Below, in pieces: positions 1 through 8,211 of a stretch of 58,413 nt of DNA. The stretch is from contig NZ_JAGMUJ010000040.1 in assembly GCF_019049255.1 (NCBI RefSeq), positions 258,139-316,551 on the forward strand. Direction: 5' to 3'. This DNA comes from Streptomyces sp. AC558_RSS880 (GTDB lineage Bacteria > Actinomycetota > Actinomycetes > Streptomycetales > Streptomycetaceae). Below the pieces are notes generated by a model that worked only from the letters and a program-made list of their open reading frames with translations, was not told the origin of the DNA and made no database searches. Position 1 is the stretch's first letter. Each line of letters begins with the position of its first letter. The position numbers were made by a program, and so were the translations under genes.

Positions 1-312
1 CTGCACCAGGGCGTCGGCCGCGTCGACGACCTTGAAGTAGACGACCGCGTCGACCCGTACGGTCACGTTGTCCCGGGTGATGCCCTCCTGGGCGGGGACC
101 GGCATCGTGACGATCTGGAGGTTCACCTTGTGCAGCCGGTCCACGAACGGAACGATCATGGTGAACCCGGGCCCGCGCACCTGCGGGCGGAGCCGGCCGA
201 GCCGGAACACCACGCCCCGCTCGTACTGCTTGACGACCCGTGCCGCCGCCATCAGACAGACCGCTCCGGCGGACGCCACCGCCGCTCCCGCCGTCACCAG
301 CTCCTCGACCAT
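1..312 (-). CDS. Slipin / SPFH-band 7 membrane protein (partial, N-terminal 104 aa)
   Basis: Only the N-terminal 104 codons are inside the window; the gene runs off the left edge. The ATG at 312 opens a short hydrophobic segment (about residues 5-24), followed by the slipin hallmark QYERGVVFRLGR and then the start of the SPFH beta domain (PGF..IVPFVDRLHKV, TRDNVTVRVDAVVYFKV). Slipins are stomatin-like proteins anchored by an N-terminal hairpin that oligomerise in the membrane and often act with an NfeD protease partner; whether nfeD follows cannot be seen. The family call rests on these motifs and is quite safe; the physiological role is unknown. Confidence 0.85.
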   Translation of the reverse strand, partial: MVEELVTAGAAVASAGAVCLMAAARVVKQYERGVVFRLGRLRPQVRGPGFTMIVPFVDRLHKVNLQIVTMPVPAQEGITRDNVTVRVDAVVYFKVVDAADALVQ

Positions 313-421
313 CACGGCCCCCCGGGGTCCGAAGTGGCGCACCAGGTGATCCCACGCGTCCGGTACCGCCCGGCGCGTCCCGGTGTGTCCTTCGACGGTA
401 GCCCCGTACCCCTGACGAGAG

Positions 422-455
422 CGAGCCCCTGCACGCGATCGCGTGCAGGGGCTCG
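422..455. terminator. Perfect 34-bp palindrome, probable terminator of the protease gene
   Basis: Fifteen complementary pairs with GATC in the centre form a perfect palindrome, 67 nt beyond the stop codon of the minus-strand protease gene. There is no T-tract, as is usual for Streptomyces hairpins. Because the slipin gene starts at 312 on the same strand, the hairpin would insulate it from protease transcription. Confidence 0.6.
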
Positions 456-521
456 TCGTGCTGCCGGCTGCGAGGTGGGACCCGCGGGACCGGTGGTGCC
501 GGCCGGTCCCGGTGTCCGTTC

Positions 522-1427
522 CTAGGTGAGGGTGACGCCGTAGGCGCTCAGAGCCTCGGTCACCGGCTGGAAGAAGGTCGTACCGCCGGAGGAGCAGTTG
601 CCGCTGCCGCCGGAGGTCAGGCCGTACGCGGTGCCGTTGCTGCCGTAGAGCGAGCCGCCGGAGTCGCCGGGCTCGGCGCAGACCGTGGTCTGGATGAGGC
701 CGTAGACGATGTCGCCGCCGCCGTAGTTGACGGTGGCGTTCAGGGCGGTGACCCGGCCGCTGTGGGTGCCGGTGGTGGAGCCGTCGCGGATGACGGTGGT
801 GCCCACGCTCGGGGTGGCCGCGCGGGTGATGTCCACGCCGTTCGCGGTGCCGGGCCGGCTGACGGACCCGGTGTACCGGACGATGCCGTAGTCGTTGCCC
901 GGGAAGCTGGTGCCGGCGGTCGAGCCGAGCACCGTGGTGCGGCTGGAGTTGCCGTACCAGGTACCCGCGCCCTCGGTGCAGTGACCGGCGGTCAGGAAGT
1001 AGTCGGCTCCGCTGCTGGAACGGACGTTGAAGCCGAGGGAGCAGCGGCCGCTGCTCGAGTAGATCGCGTCGCCGCCCTGGATGAGCTTGCTGAACGTACC
1101 CGGGGTGCGCTTGACGGTGATCGCGTCGGCGTCGTCCCCGGCCTGCTGCTTGATCTTGTTGATCTCGGCCTGGGAGACGGTGCTGTCGACGGTGAGCAGC
1201 ACCCGGTTGGTCTTGCTGTCGACGGCCCAGGCGGTGCCCGGGACATCGGCCTTCAGCACCGAACCGCTCACGCTCTTGAGTTCGGCGGAGCTGAAGGTGG
1301 TGGGGGTCTCGGCCGCGTTCGCGCTGGGGACCACGATCGCGGCAGCGGCCACGAGTCCGGTGGCTACGGCGATCAGCCGAGTCCGTCTCGAGACGCCGCT
1401 GCGGGGGGTGGTGCGCTTGATCCTCAC
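522..1427 (-). CDS. Secreted chymotrypsin-like serine protease, streptogrisin family (S1E)
   Basis: This 301-aa preproenzyme has a signal peptide (hydrophobic stretch about residues 18-34 ending ANAAE), an inhibitory alpha-lytic-type propeptide (about 40-110) and a mature domain that probably starts at IQGGDAIYSS. The catalytic triad is visible: His in TAGHCT, Asp in GNDYGIVRY, Ser in GDSGGS. Cysteines are placed as in S. griseus protease B, and the C-terminus (TTFFQPVTEALSAYGV) is close to it. I chose the GTG at 1427 because GGAGGAA lies about 6 nt upstream; an ATG 15 nt earlier has no Shine-Dalgarno. It is secreted through Sec, cleaves its own propeptide and degrades extracellular protein. 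Which streptogrisin paralogue it is cannot be decided here. Confidence 0.93.
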   Translation of the reverse strand: MRIKRTTPRSGVSRRTRLIAVATGLVAAAAIVVPSANAAETPTTFSSAELKSVSGSVLKADVPGTAWAVDSKTNRVLLTVDSTVSQAEINKIKQQAGDDADAITVKRTPGTFSKLIQGGDAIYSSSGRCSLGFNVRSSSGADYFLTAGHCTEGAGTWYGNSSRTTVLGSTAGTSFPGNDYGIVRYTGSVSRPGTANGVDITRAATPSVGTTVIRDGSTTGTHSGRVTALNATVNYGGGDIVYGLIQTTVCAEPGDSGGSLYGSNGTAYGLTSGGSGNCSSGGTTFFQPVTEALSAYGVTLT

Positions 1428-1727
1428 TTCTCGTTCCTCCACAAAGGAAGTAGGGGGCCCTCGTGGGGTTTGTGGGCCCGTGAGGCGCAGCCAGGAAGCC
1501 TGGTGCCCGGATTCCGAACACGTCGTGCCCCTGACAAGCGCTGTGGGAAGCGAGTATTCGACCGACCGACCGTTCGGCGCAAGGGTGCCTTTCGGCCGTC
1601 AACCTTTGAACCGTCTAGGAGATTTGGTCCGCGTACGGGATCGCGTTACCCGTGGCCACGCTCGCGGCACGACCGGTCGAACGATCGCGCGATGTCCGGA
1701 ACTCGCCCCTCCGGATGGCCGGTCCGG
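1428..1727. other. 300-nt gap: promoter region of the protease gene
   Basis: No convincing gene on either strand. It must hold the minus-strand promoter of the protease and the 3' untranslated region of the cysteine-rich gene. A short direct repeat of GACC occurs near 1559-1570. I could not identify a confident -35/-10 pair. Confidence 0.4.
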
Positions 1728-2915
1728 TCAGCAGCCGCAGTCGCAGCCGCAGTCGCACCCGTCACAGCAGCCGTCCTCACCGCAGCAGTTGCAGCAGCTG
1801 CAGCAGTCGCCGCACCCGCTGCAGTCGCAGTTGGCGCAGCTCCCCTCCTTGCGCTCCCCGCTCCAGGGGTCCTCGTAGGTGCCGCAGCACAGCTGGCACG
1901 TGCAGGCGAGCCCCAGCCACACGGCGCAGCCGGCCAGCAGCCCGCGCCGGTCGCGGCGCGGCGGCTCGGGGGGCGGCGGGGCGCCGGGGGTGCCGGGAGG
2001 CGCGTAGGGGCCGGTTCCGTGGGCACAGGAGACCGTACCGAAGGCGCGACGGACGGAGTTGGGCAGTTCATGGACGAGCAGCCGGTGCGCGAGACCGCCG
2101 TCGGAGCTGTGCCTTCCCGGGGAGACCCCGGACCCCCAGTCCACCTCGCGCAGGGCGAGCCGGATGCCGTGCACCGCGTCGTCGGCGAGCCGACGGGCCT
2201 CCTCGAGCGGGGTCCCGGTGGCGGTGAGCGGGTTCCAGGCACCGGAGGCGGCGTCGGCCTCCCGGTCCTCCACCGCGTCCAGGAGGTGCGCGAGGCGCCC
2301 GAAGAGGCGCCCGGCCTCCGCGAGCGGTACGGCGTTGTGCGGCCGGCCGGCCAGCACCGCGGTGTGCGCGAAGGCCGCGGCCGTCGCGGTCTCGGTCGGC
2401 TCGGTGACGGTGAGGACCGGGGTGCCGGGCCCGGCGAGGGTCTCGACGCCGGTCTGCCGGTCCACGGCGTCGACGAGGACGGCGGTGTCGAACCCGACGT
2501 CCGAACCGGTCCGCGCTCCCGCCCGGTCCCAGCTCGCCGCGACCCGGCGCGCGGCGAACGCGACCGGCTTGCGCGCCAGCATCCCGTCGCCGTCGGCGAC
2601 ATGGTCGCGCATCTTGGCGGAGGCGAGGACGAGGGAGACGGCCGCCGCGAGCCGCGCGCCCTCACCGTGCGCGACGGACGCGGTGCGCATGCCGCGCAGC
2701 GGGCACGGCCCCGCGGTGCGCCGTCCCGCGTCGGGACGTTCCGCCTGAGCCTCCGTCAGAACGGATATGAGGAGCCCGTCGTAGTTGGTGACGATCCGCG
2801 CGAGCTGTCCGTGGTCCCCGCGCAACGCGAGGCACAGCCCGCACAAATGGGCCATCCACTGGGCGGTGAGCTTCTCCCCGAGCCGGTGCCGACACGGCCT
2901 GACCATTCCGAACAC
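1728..2915 (-). CDS. DUF5685-like protein with extreme cysteine-rich C-terminal tail
   Basis: The 395-aa protein starts at a GTG with GGGGGAA upstream. The N-terminus carries spaced cysteines (PCRHR, CGLCLALRG, PCPLRG), a predominantly helical middle follows (residues about 80-300), then a Pro-rich basic linker (about 305-328), a short hydrophobic segment LLAGCAVWLGLACTCQLCC, and a tail in which the last 36 residues include 17 cysteines, mostly as C, CC or CxC separated by G, D, S or N. The N-terminal pattern resembles actinobacterial DUF5685 proteins; I am only moderately sure of that assignment. The tail looks metallothionein-like, so metal binding is an inference. It is a single gene with its own upstream region, separate from sflA, which is divergent. 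Confidence 0.75.
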   Translation of the reverse strand: MFGMVRPCRHRLGEKLTAQWMAHLCGLCLALRGDHGQLARIVTNYDGLLISVLTEAQAERPDAGRRTAGPCPLRGMRTASVAHGEGARLAAAVSLVLASAKMRDHVADGDGMLARKPVAFAARRVAASWDRAGARTGSDVGFDTAVLVDAVDRQTGVETLAGPGTPVLTVTEPTETATAAAFAHTAVLAGRPHNAVPLAEAGRLFGRLAHLLDAVEDREADAASGAWNPLTATGTPLEEARRLADDAVHGIRLALREVDWGSGVSPGRHSSDGGLAHRLLVHELPNSVRRAFGTVSCAHGTGPYAPPGTPGAPPPPEPPRRDRRGLLAGCAVWLGLACTCQLCCGTYEDPWSGERKEGSCANCDCSGCGDCCSCCNCCGEDGCCDGCDCGCDCGC

Positions 2916-3205
2916 GACGTTCCCCCGTGCAGTCGTACGACGTTGAGCGGCGGCATCGTATCGGCCCGGCGTTCACCCGTACGCCCCCTCCCTCACCCGT
3001 ACGCCGCGAAGAATCATATTTCACTCACAGTCAGCAGCCGTTTACACCAAGACCCTTGGGAAACCCGGGCTCTCGACGGATCAGCTGTGCACCAGTACCG
3101 TCACAAACCCCCCGCGCGGCGTCTATCCACTTGGCGCGACGTCCGCATCATGGACGACCATAGGGATGCGGAAAGCAAAAAAGACCGCTGTGAGAGGAGG
3201 CGTCC

Positions 3206-3643
3206 ATGGGATCGGTACGCAAGGCGAGTGCCTGGCTTGGCCTCGTCGACGACAACGAAGACGAGCGTTACTACGACGACGACTACTCCGACGGGACCGA
3301 GCCCGGCGAGGCCTGGGTCACCGATCCGCGGGTCAAGGTGGCCGCGGACGTCGCCGAGGAGAGGGGCCGCCGGATCGGCACGGTCACCCCGGACAGCTTC
3401 CGGGACGCCCGCGCCATCGGCGAACTGTTCCGCGAGGGCGTTCCCGTCATCATGAACCTCACGGCCATGGACGCCGGCGACGCCAAGCGCGTGGTCGACT
3501 TCGCCGCGGGCCTGATCTTCGGTCTGCGCGGTTCCATCGAGCGCGTGTCCAGCCGGGTGTTCCTGCTCAGCCCGGCCGACACCGAGGTCGTCAGCGGTGA
3601 TCCGGCCGCGCACCGGTCGGACGGCTTCTTCAACCAGAGCTGA
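3206..3643 (+). CDS. sflA: SepF-like cell division protein SflA
   Basis: The 145-aa protein begins with a SepF-type amphipathic N-terminus (MGSVRKASAWLGLVDDNED), continues with an acidic Tyr-rich linker, and ends with the SepF/YlmF alpha-beta fold (about residues 58-132: SFRDARAIGELFREG.PVIMNL, DAKRVVDFAAGLIFGL, FLLSPADTEV). AGGAGG sits 5 nt before the ATG. Streptomyces have a canonical SepF in the division cluster plus two paralogues, SflA and SflB, which prevent ectopic Z-ring assembly; the position beside an acyl-CoA dehydrogenase gene matches sflA (SCO1749) as I recall it. The C-terminus is clearly shorter than SepF. The protein should bind FtsZ and membrane at sites of growth or septation. 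Monocistronic, closed by a strong hairpin. Confidence 0.88.
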   Translation: MGSVRKASAWLGLVDDNEDERYYDDDYSDGTEPGEAWVTDPRVKVAADVAEERGRRIGTVTPDSFRDARAIGELFREGVPVIMNLTAMDAGDAKRVVDFAAGLIFGLRGSIERVSSRVFLLSPADTEVVSGDPAAHRSDGFFNQS

Positions 3644-3670
3644 GGCGGGGCCGTTCACCGGCCCCGCCTC
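3642..3670. terminator. Bidirectional terminator between sflA and the acyl-CoA dehydrogenase gene
   Basis: A 12-bp perfect GC-rich stem (arms 3642-3653 and 3659-3670) with a 5-nt loop overlaps the sflA stop codon and lies 9 nt past the convergent dehydrogenase stop, so it can serve both. Confidence 0.85.
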
Positions 3671-3679
3671 TTCGGAGGC

Positions 3680-4870
3680 TCACCGGAAGGCGTCGAGTCC
3701 GGTGAGCGCCTTGCCCAGCACGAGCTGGTGCATTTCCACGGTGCCCTCGTAGGTGAGCACCGATTCCAGGTTGGTCGCGTGCCGCATCACCGGGTACTCG
3801 AGCGAGATCCCGTTGGCACCGAGGATCGTGCGGGCCGTACGGCAGATGTCGATGGCCTCGCGGACGTTGTTGAGCTTGCCGAAGCTGACCTGCTCGGGAC
3901 GCAGGCGGCCGGCGTCCATGCGCCGCCCCAGATGGTGGGCGAGCAGAATCCCCTTGTGCAGTTCGACCGCCATGTCGGCGAGCTTGGCCTGGGTCAGCTG
4001 GAATCCGCCGATGGGCCGTCCGAACTGTTCCCGTGACTTCGCGTAGCCGACCGCCGCCTCGAAACAGCTCCGCGCGGCGCCCATGGCGCCCCAGACGATC
4101 CCGTACCGGGCGTGCGTCAGGCAGCCGAGCGGGCCCTTGAGGCCGGTCACCTCGGGCAGGACGGCATCGGCGGGCAGCCGTACGTCGTCGAGGACCAGCT
4201 CGCTGGTGACGGAGGCGCGCAGTGACCACTTGTGCTTGATCTCGGGCGCCGAGAAGCCGGGAGCGTCGGTGGGTACGACGAAGCCGCGGATCCCGTCCTC
4301 GGTCCCCGCCCACACCACGGCGACCCCGGCCACGGACCCGTTGGTGATCCACATCTTGCGCCCGTTGAGCACCCAGTCCCCGCCGTCGCGCTTGGCGTGG
4401 GTGCGCATCGAGGCCGGGTCGGAGCCGTGGTCGGGTTCGGTGAGCCCGAAGCAGCCGATGACCTCGCCGGACGCCATCCGGGGCAGCCACCGCTGCTTCT
4501 GCTCCTCGCTGCCGAACCGGTGGATGGCGTACATGGCCAGCGAGCCCTGCACGGAGACCAGGGAGCGGATCCCGGAGTCGGCCGCCTCCAGCTCCAGACA
4601 GGCGAGTCCGTACTGGACGGCACTCGCGCCCGCGCAGCCGTAGCCGTCGAGGGACATGCCGAGCGCGCCGATCCCGCCGAGCTCCCGGGCCAGCTCCCGG
4701 ATGCCGGGCAGCTCGCCCTGCTCGTACCAGTCGGCGACGTACGGGAGCACGCGGTCGGCGGCCCAGGCGCGCACGGTGTCCCGGACGGCCAGGTCCTCCG
4801 GCTCCAGCAGGTCGTCGAGGCCGAGGGGGTCGGCGGGGTCGAAGGGGGGCAACTTCGCGGACGCGGACAT
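3680..4870 (-). CDS. gcdH: Acyl-CoA dehydrogenase, glutaryl-CoA dehydrogenase type
   Basis: A full-length 396-aa flavoprotein of the acyl-CoA dehydrogenase fold. Visible are the N-terminal helical domain (about 20-130), the beta domain with CFGLTEPDHGSDP and MWITNGSVA that contact FAD and substrate, and the C-terminal helical domain with the FAD-binding REQFGRPIGGFQLTQ and the catalytic glutamate in LTYEGTVEMHQL. The overall pattern matches glutaryl-CoA dehydrogenases, which oxidise and decarboxylate glutaryl-CoA to crotonyl-CoA in lysine and tryptophan degradation, better than short-chain enzymes. Substrate is inferred from similarity only. A candidate operator dyad lies 33 nt upstream. The gene stands alone between sflA (convergent) and an exporter gene. 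Confidence 0.88.
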   Translation of the reverse strand: MSASAKLPPFDPADPLGLDDLLEPEDLAVRDTVRAWAADRVLPYVADWYEQGELPGIRELARELGGIGALGMSLDGYGCAGASAVQYGLACLELEAADSGIRSLVSVQGSLAMYAIHRFGSEEQKQRWLPRMASGEVIGCFGLTEPDHGSDPASMRTHAKRDGGDWVLNGRKMWITNGSVAGVAVVWAGTEDGIRGFVVPTDAPGFSAPEIKHKWSLRASVTSELVLDDVRLPADAVLPEVTGLKGPLGCLTHARYGIVWGAMGAARSCFEAAVGYAKSREQFGRPIGGFQLTQAKLADMAVELHKGILLAHHLGRRMDAGRLRPEQVSFGKLNNVREAIDICRTARTILGANGISLEYPVMRHATNLESVLTYEGTVEMHQLVLGKALTGLDAFR

Positions 4871-4902
4871 GGGGGCACCCTCCGGGGGCTGGTCCGGGGT
4901 TA

Positions 4903-4917
4903 ACTAGCGCTGCTAGT
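4903..4917. promoter_or_regulatory. Inverted repeat, candidate TetR-type operator of the acyl-CoA dehydrogenase gene
   Basis: ACTAGC-GCT-GCTAGT is a perfect 6-bp dyad with 3-nt spacer located 33-47 nt upstream of the dehydrogenase ATG, in the position of a promoter. Its relatively AT-rich sequence stands out from the surroundings. Many actinobacterial fatty-acid/acyl-CoA genes are controlled by TetR-family repressors on similar short palindromes; which regulator would bind is unknown. Confidence 0.45.
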
Positions 4918-4982
4918 CACGGCTCGGGGCGACGTTACGACGCGGTCTCCCGCACGTCCACCCGGCCGGTGCGGGACACGGC

Positions 4983-6584
4983 TCACACCTTCAGCTCGGA
5001 GACACGGCGCTCCGTGGCCTCCCGCGGCACGGGCACCTGCACGGCCGGCGGCTCGCACTGCATCACCCGCGGCAGGCGCAGCGCCATCGCCGCCCCGAGC
5101 AGCAGCAGACCCGCGCTCACCAGCAGGGTCACGTGCAGTCCGTGCACGAAGGAGTGGCGCGCCGCATGGCGCAGGGCGGTCCCGGCGGGCCCGCCGAGCC
5201 GGTCGGCCACCTCGTAGGCCTCCCCCAGCGAGTGCGAGGCCGCCGCGGACGCCGCCGCGGACACCCCGGGTATGCCGGTGAGGCCGGGTGCGTAGGCCGC
5301 GTTCATCACGCTGCCGAGGAGGGCGATCCCGATGCCGGCGCCCAGCTGGTAGGAGGTCTCGCCGATCGCGGCCGCCCCGCCGGCCCGGTCCGGCGGCGCC
5401 TCGCTGAGCATCGACTCGTAGGCCCCGAACAGCGTGGTCTCCAGGCCGAAGCCGAGCAGGACGAAACCGGTGAGCAGCAGTGGGGCGTTGTCCTGTCCGC
5501 CCATCGCGGTCAGGACCACCACCGCGGCGGCCGTCAGGCAGAAGCCGGAGCAGACCATGCGGCGCGGGCCGAACCGGCGCAGCATCCGCGCGCCCGCCAG
5601 GCCCGCCGCCATCGCCGCGATCGTCAGCGGCAGCAGGCGCAGCCCGGTCTCCAGCGGGGAGAGCCCGAGCACGAGCTGGAGGTACTGGGCCGCGATCAGC
5701 TCCAGGCCCACCAGGGCGAGCATCGCCAGCACGATGCAGCCCACCGACGTGCTGAACGCGGGCCGGGCGAACATCCGCAGGTCGACCAGCGGGTGCGCGC
5801 GGCGCCGCTGCCGGCGCACGAAGGCGGTCAGCAGTCCGGCGCCCACGAGCAGCGGCAGCACGGTCCACACGTCGGCGGCGCCGCCGCCGAGCCGCTTCAC
5901 TCCGAGGACCACCGCGAACAGCCCGGCGGCGGCCGTCAGCGCGCCGGCCACGTCCCAGGGGCCGTCGTCGTCGCCCTTCGACTCGGGCAGCAGGATCCAC
6001 CCGACCGGGAGGCTGACCAGCATCAACGGGATGTTGACCAGGAACACCGAGCCCCACCAGAAGTGCTCCAGCAGGAAGCCGCCGAGCAGGGGGCCGACCG
6101 CCGCGCCCACGGCGGCGACCGCGCTCCAGACGCCGATGGCGAGCGCCCGCTCGCGCCGGTCCGGGAAGACCTGGCGCAGGATCGACAGCGTCGCCGGCAT
6201 GATCATCGCGCCGCCGACACCGAGCAGCGCCCGCGCCACGATCAGCACCTGGGCGCTGTCCGCGAGGGCCGCCATGCCGGAGGCGACGCCGAACAGGGTG
6301 TAGCCGAGCAGCAGGACGCGTCTGCGGCCGATCCGGTCGCCGAGGGTGCCGAAGAGGATCAGCAGCGAGGCGCAGACCAAGGGGTAGGCGTCGACGATCC
6401 AGAGCAGCTCCATCGCGCCGGGCCGCAGGTCCTCGGTGACGGCGGGGACCGCGACGTGCAGCACGGTGGCGTCGACGGCGACCAGCAGCAGGCTGACGCA
6501 GAGGACGACGAGCACCACCCAGCGGTTGGCACCGGCCCCGGCCGCCCGACGGCGCAGCGCGGCGGCCGTGGTCGTCCCGGACAT
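4983..6584 (-). CDS. MFS multidrug exporter, DHA2 (14-helix) family
   Basis: A 533-aa integral membrane protein with about 14 hydrophobic segments. Motif A (GTLGDRIGRRRVLL) follows helix 2, the WIVDAYPL and LLGVGGAMIMP stretches in helices 2-4 are typical of QacA/SmvA/LfrA-like drug:H+ antiporters, and motif C is represented by GAAVGPLLGGFLLE. I chose the ATG at 6584 because GGGAGG lies 7 nt upstream; a start 14 codons earlier has none. It should export cationic or hydrophobic compounds using the proton gradient. No regulator gene is adjacent, so its inducer is unknown. Confidence 0.9.
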   Translation of the reverse strand: MSGTTTAAALRRRAAGAGANRWVVLVVLCVSLLLVAVDATVLHVAVPAVTEDLRPGAMELLWIVDAYPLVCASLLILFGTLGDRIGRRRVLLLGYTLFGVASGMAALADSAQVLIVARALLGVGGAMIMPATLSILRQVFPDRRERALAIGVWSAVAAVGAAVGPLLGGFLLEHFWWGSVFLVNIPLMLVSLPVGWILLPESKGDDDGPWDVAGALTAAAGLFAVVLGVKRLGGGAADVWTVLPLLVGAGLLTAFVRRQRRRAHPLVDLRMFARPAFSTSVGCIVLAMLALVGLELIAAQYLQLVLGLSPLETGLRLLPLTIAAMAAGLAGARMLRRFGPRRMVCSGFCLTAAAVVVLTAMGGQDNAPLLLTGFVLLGFGLETTLFGAYESMLSEAPPDRAGGAAAIGETSYQLGAGIGIALLGSVMNAAYAPGLTGIPGVSAAASAAASHSLGEAYEVADRLGGPAGTALRHAARHSFVHGLHVTLLVSAGLLLLGAAMALRLPRVMQCEPPAVQVPVPREATERRVSELKV

Positions 6585-6833
6585 GTACGTACCTCCCAGA
6601 TGTTCCCTCGCGACCGGCGGGCTCACGGGGTCGGGGACTCCCCCGTGACTCGGCCGGAGAGGAGCGGTGGTCTCCGGCCCGCGCGGCGAGCGGCGAGTGA
6701 CACGTCAGAGTACGCGAGTGGGAGCCGGGGTCGAGTGGTGGGCCTCTCACTGCTCCGGCGGATCGGTGTGGCGTACACCACTCCCCCGTCGGGGTCACAC
6801 GCCCCGCCGGGCGGGCCGGTTCCCCTCCGGGTC

Positions 6834-6839
6834 GATAAT
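6834..6839 (+). promoter_or_regulatory. Candidate -10 box for a leaderless transcript
   Basis: GATAAT ends 7 nt before the GTG at 6847 and no Shine-Dalgarno is present, so transcription probably begins at or next to the start codon. No clear -35 hexamer. Confidence 0.5.
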
Positions 6840-6846
6840 CGGGCGC

Positions 6847-8211
6847 GTGAACGATCTCGACGCGCGCGGTGTCCCGGCCCGCCCCGGAGCACTGCGACGG
6901 GCCGCGCCGGCGCTCCTCGGGTACGCCGCCGTGCGTGCCCTGGGCCTGGTCGTGCTGGCCCTGTGGAGCGGGGCGCGCGGCAAGGACGCGTACACCCTGC
7001 TGACCGCCCGCTGGGACTCGCTCTGGTACACGAGGGTCGCCGAGCTGGGGTACGGCTACGAGGTGCGGCTGCCCAACGGGGACGTGCACTCCAACCTGGC
7101 GTTCTTCCCGTTGCTCCCGTGGCTGGAGCGGCTGGTGGCGGCGGTGTCCCCGCTGTCGTACGCCGACGGCGGCTTCGTGGTGAGCGTGCTCGCCTCGCTC
7201 GCGGCGGCCTGGGGGATCTTCGCGGTGGCCGACCACGTGTACGGGCGCCGGGCCGGGGTGTGCGCGGTGCTGCTGTGGGCGGTGCTGCCGGTCGGGATCG
7301 TGCAGTCGATGGCGTACAGCGAGTCCCTGTTCACCGCGCTCGCCGCGTGGTCGCTGTACGCCGTGCTGACGGGGCGCTGGGTGACGGCGGGCGTCCTGGC
7401 GGGCCTGGCGGGGCTGACCCGCCCGGTGGGGCTGGCGGTGGTCGCGGCGGTGTGGGCGGCGGGCGTCGCCGCGTTCCTGCGGGAACGCGCCTCCACGCGG
7501 GGACACGCCTCCACCCGGGAACGCGCCTCCTCCCGGGAGCACGTCTCCGCGCGAGGGCACGCCTCCGCGCGGGACCGCACTTCTTTCGCGCGAGATCGCA
7601 GCGCGGCGCCGGAGGACGGCGCGCGGGCCGGGGAACGCGCCGGCGCTCCCGCGAACGCCCGGCGCGTCGGGGCACCGGAGGGCGCCCCGCACGCGACGGA
7701 CACCTCCGGCGTGCGCCTGCGCCGGGTGCTCGGCATGCTCCTCGCGCCCCTCGGGGCCGCCGGTTACGTTCTGTGGGTCGGGCACCGGACCGGCGACGGG
7801 CCGCTGGGATATCTCGACGTGCAGGCCGGATGGCGGAACGGTTTCGACGGGGGCTACGCCTTCGCCCGTTTCATCGCCGCCATGTTCACGTCGTTCCCGT
7901 CCGCCCTGGCGGGCCTCGGGCTGGTGGCCGGCGTCGGCCTCGTGGTGTGGCTGTACGTCGTCTGCGTACGGCAGCGCCAGCCGCTCCCCCTGCTGGTGTA
8001 CGCCGGGGTCGTCACCGCGCTCGCCCTGTGCGCGTCGAGCTACTTCGGCTCGAAACCACGGCTGCTGCTGCCCGCCTTCCCCCTGCTGCTGCCCCTCGCC
8101 CTGGCCCTGGCCCGGCTGCGTACGCCCAGGTCCGCGCTGGTGGTGGGGGCGGTCGCGGCGGCCTCGGCGGTGTACGGGGCCTTCTGGCTGAACGGCTCCG
8201 GTCCGCCCTGA
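6847..8211 (+). CDS. GT-C fold membrane mannosyltransferase-like protein (PIG-V-like)
   Basis: A 454-aa polytopic membrane protein. The first extracytoplasmic loop carries RWDSLWYTRVAELGYGYE and later NLAFFPLLPWLERL, the pattern of GT-C glycosyltransferases of the PIG-V/mannosyltransferase group that use polyprenyl-phosphate sugars. About nine hydrophobic segments are visible. Between helices at residues 212-247 there is an inserted tandem hexapeptide repeat and a polar Arg/Ala-rich stretch to about 290, unlike the rest of the protein. The C-terminal helices (from about 300) resume the family pattern with SSYFGSKPRLLLPAFPLL. Start GTG at 6847 is selected from the promoter position and the usual family start. 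Probably transfers mannose or a similar sugar to a cell-envelope acceptor. Confidence 0.8.
   Translation: MNDLDARGVPARPGALRRAAPALLGYAAVRALGLVVLALWSGARGKDAYTLLTARWDSLWYTRVAELGYGYEVRLPNGDVHSNLAFFPLLPWLERLVAAVSPLSYADGGFVVSVLASLAAAWGIFAVADHVYGRRAGVCAVLLWAVLPVGIVQSMAYSESLFTALAAWSLYAVLTGRWVTAGVLAGLAGLTRPVGLAVVAAVWAAGVAAFLRERASTRGHASTRERASSREHVSARGHASARDRTSFARDRSAAPEDGARAGERAGAPANARRVGAPEGAPHATDTSGVRLRRVLGMLLAPLGAAGYVLWVGHRTGDGPLGYLDVQAGWRNGFDGGYAFARFIAAMFTSFPSALAGLGLVAGVGLVVWLYVVCVRQRQPLPLLVYAGVVTALALCASSYFGSKPRLLLPAFPLLLPLALALARLRTPRSALVVGAVAAASAVYGAFWLNGSGPP
7480..7587 (+). repeat. Six tandem 18-nt repeats inside the glycosyltransferase gene
   Basis: Six consecutive 18-nt units, each encoding a variant of Arg-(Glu/Gly/Asp)-(Arg/His)-(Ala/Val/Thr)-Ser-(Thr/Ser/Ala/Phe). 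The first five are close copies; the last is degenerate. They are in frame and lie in a loop between predicted helices, consistent with slippage expansion. Confidence 0.85.

Noticed and set aside
762..3455. Very long open frame on the plus strand spanning the protease and cysteine-rich genes.
   Set aside because: It runs antisense to two well-supported minus-strand genes; long open antisense frames are common in high-GC DNA and its translation is low-complexity.
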